Assembly (NCBI GenBank): GCA_002407725.1
Contig: DHOD01000067.1
Coordinates: 1 to 13,558 of the forward strand
Length of the DNA: 13,558 nucleotides
Direction of reading: 5' to 3'
Origin: Christensenella sp. UBA5399
GTDB lineage: Bacteria > Bacillota > Clostridia > Christensenellales > Christensenellaceae
Part shown: positions 12,780-13,558 of the stretch, piece after piece
Layout of the letters: the number at the start of each line of letters is the position of its first letter
How positions within the stretch are numbered: the stretch's first letter is position 1
Notes under the pieces: model-generated
What the model saw: the letters and a program-made list of their open reading frames with translations, nothing else
Database searches by the model: none
What the model was told of the DNA's origin: nothing
Position numbers and translations under genes: made by a program

Positions 12780-13558
12780 GTGAAAAAGAAAATTGTAATG
12801 TTTGGGAGCTACGTCACAGACCTTACGGGCCGGTGCGAGCACCTGCCGGTGGCGGGCGAAACCGTGTTTGGCGAATACTTTGCGATGGGACCTGGCGGCA
12901 AGGGCAGCAACCAGACCTATGCGGCGTTTCGGGCCGGGGCGGATATCACGCTGGTTACCAAGCTGGGCAAGGATCCGTTTGGCGACGACGCGCTCAACAA
13001 CTATAAGAAGGAAGGCATATCGACGGAACATGTGCTGATAGACGATGAGAAAGGCACGGGCATTGCGCTCATTTGCGTGGATGAAACGACCGGGCAGAAC
13101 CAGATATTGGTGGTTCCCGCGGCCTGCACCAACTTTACGGATGATGATATCGCCAAAATTGAAGGTGTGGTGCGCGGCGCGGATATACTGCTGCTCCAGT
13201 TTGAGGTAAACATGGACGCGCTGGAGGCTGTGATGCGCATCGCGAAGGGTGCGGGCGTCATGACAGTGCTCAATCCCGCGCCTGCACGCAAGGTCAAGGA
13301 TGAGATCATCAAAATGGCGGATGTGGTCACGCCAAACGAGCTGGAGGCGGAGACGCTGACCGGCGTGCCGGTGCCTGATGAAAAGGGTGCTGCCGAGGCC
13401 GCAAAGGTGTTTCATTCGATGGGCGTCAGCCAGGTCATCATCACAATGGGCAAAAACGGTGTGTACGCCAGCGACGGCACCAACGGCAAGATGGTGCCTG
13501 CACGCGTTGTGAAAGCGGTTGATACGACAGGTGCCGGCGATGCGTTTAACGGCGGGTG
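12780..13558 (+). CDS. rbsK: Ribokinase-like PfkB family sugar kinase (3' end missing)
   Basis: 259 codons are present before the window ends. The GTG start (12780) follows GAGAGGAAG at about 8 nt; the first ATG in frame is at codon 7 and has no ribosome binding site. Motifs: the N-terminal strand KIVMFGSYVTDLTGR, PfkB signature 1 with GPGGKGSNQ near residue 38, the substrate-lid region, NPAPA and TPNELEAETLTG, and signature 2 DTTGAGDAFNGG, whose Asp in GAGD is the catalytic base. These are the RbsK-type features, an enzyme that phosphorylates ribose or a related pentose or nucleoside sugar with ATP. Exact substrate cannot be read from the sequence. It is 28 bp downstream of the F5/8C gene and probably in one operon with it. 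Confidence 0.9.
   Translation, partial: MKKKIVMFGSYVTDLTGRCEHLPVAGETVFGEYFAMGPGGKGSNQTYAAFRAGADITLVTKLGKDPFGDDALNNYKKEGISTEHVLIDDEKGTGIALICVDETTGQNQILVVPAACTNFTDDDIAKIEGVVRGADILLLQFEVNMDALEAVMRIAKGAGVMTVLNPAPARKVKDEIIKMADVVTPNELEAETLTGVPVPDEKGAAEAAKVFHSMGVSQVIITMGKNGVYASDGTNGKMVPARVVKAVDTTGAGDAFNGG

Overview
The window looks like a chromosomal segment of a mid-GC (roughly 50%) Firmicute, most likely a gut or anaerobic member of the Clostridia. The reasons are the T-box leader, the strong AGGAGG-type ribosome binding sites, the sigma-A promoters (TTGACA/TATAAT), the NfeD-flotillin pair, a DUF1836 regulator, an ABC-F protein and a hybrid kinase/HD response regulator set. This is inference from gene content; no rRNA or other taxonomic marker is present. 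No phage, plasmid, CRISPR or transposase gene was found.

Left part (1-3760, all minus strand). The 5' end of a TrpB2-type tryptophan synthase beta chain runs off the left edge. It is preceded by a complete T-box leader (promoter, Stem I with a TGG specifier, T-box sequence, terminator), so the gene should be induced by uncharged tRNA-Trp. Upstream lies a membrane-microdomain module, NfeD then flotillin (yuaF-yuaG type). Further upstream is a DUF1836 (YkrK-type) regulator with its own consensus promoter. Between the DUF1836 and NfeD genes sits a ~160-bp element with 15-bp terminal inverted repeats.

Middle part (3760-7851). A 590-bp gene-free stretch carries structured repeats. It is followed by an ABC-F ATPase gene (+) that overlaps, tail to tail by 8 bp, a minus-strand ArAE/FUSC-family membrane protein. 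A divergent promoter region separates this from a plus-strand CcdA-type membrane protein.

Signalling part (7931-11763, +). A membrane-bound hybrid histidine kinase (PAS-HisKA-HATPase-REC), a free Hpt protein whose start overlaps the kinase end, and a REC-HD-GYP response regulator form an apparent complete phosphorelay with no DNA-binding output. The HD-GYP domain has the GYP core, but by eye it lacks the first metal ligands and the HDxGK lysine.

Right part (11764-13558). A 460-bp gene-free region holds a terminator, an inverted copy of the repeat seen at 3.9-4.05 kb, and a heavily structured leader. It leads into a small operon of a stand-alone, unsecreted F5/8 type C (discoidin-like) protein and a ribokinase-like PfkB sugar kinase that runs off the right edge.

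The least explained items are the repeat family, whose two well-preserved copies flank 4.0-11.9 kb in opposite orientation, the TIR-bounded element, the degenerate HD-GYP protein and the cytoplasmic F5/8C-kinase pair. I found no clear new defence or mobile system.
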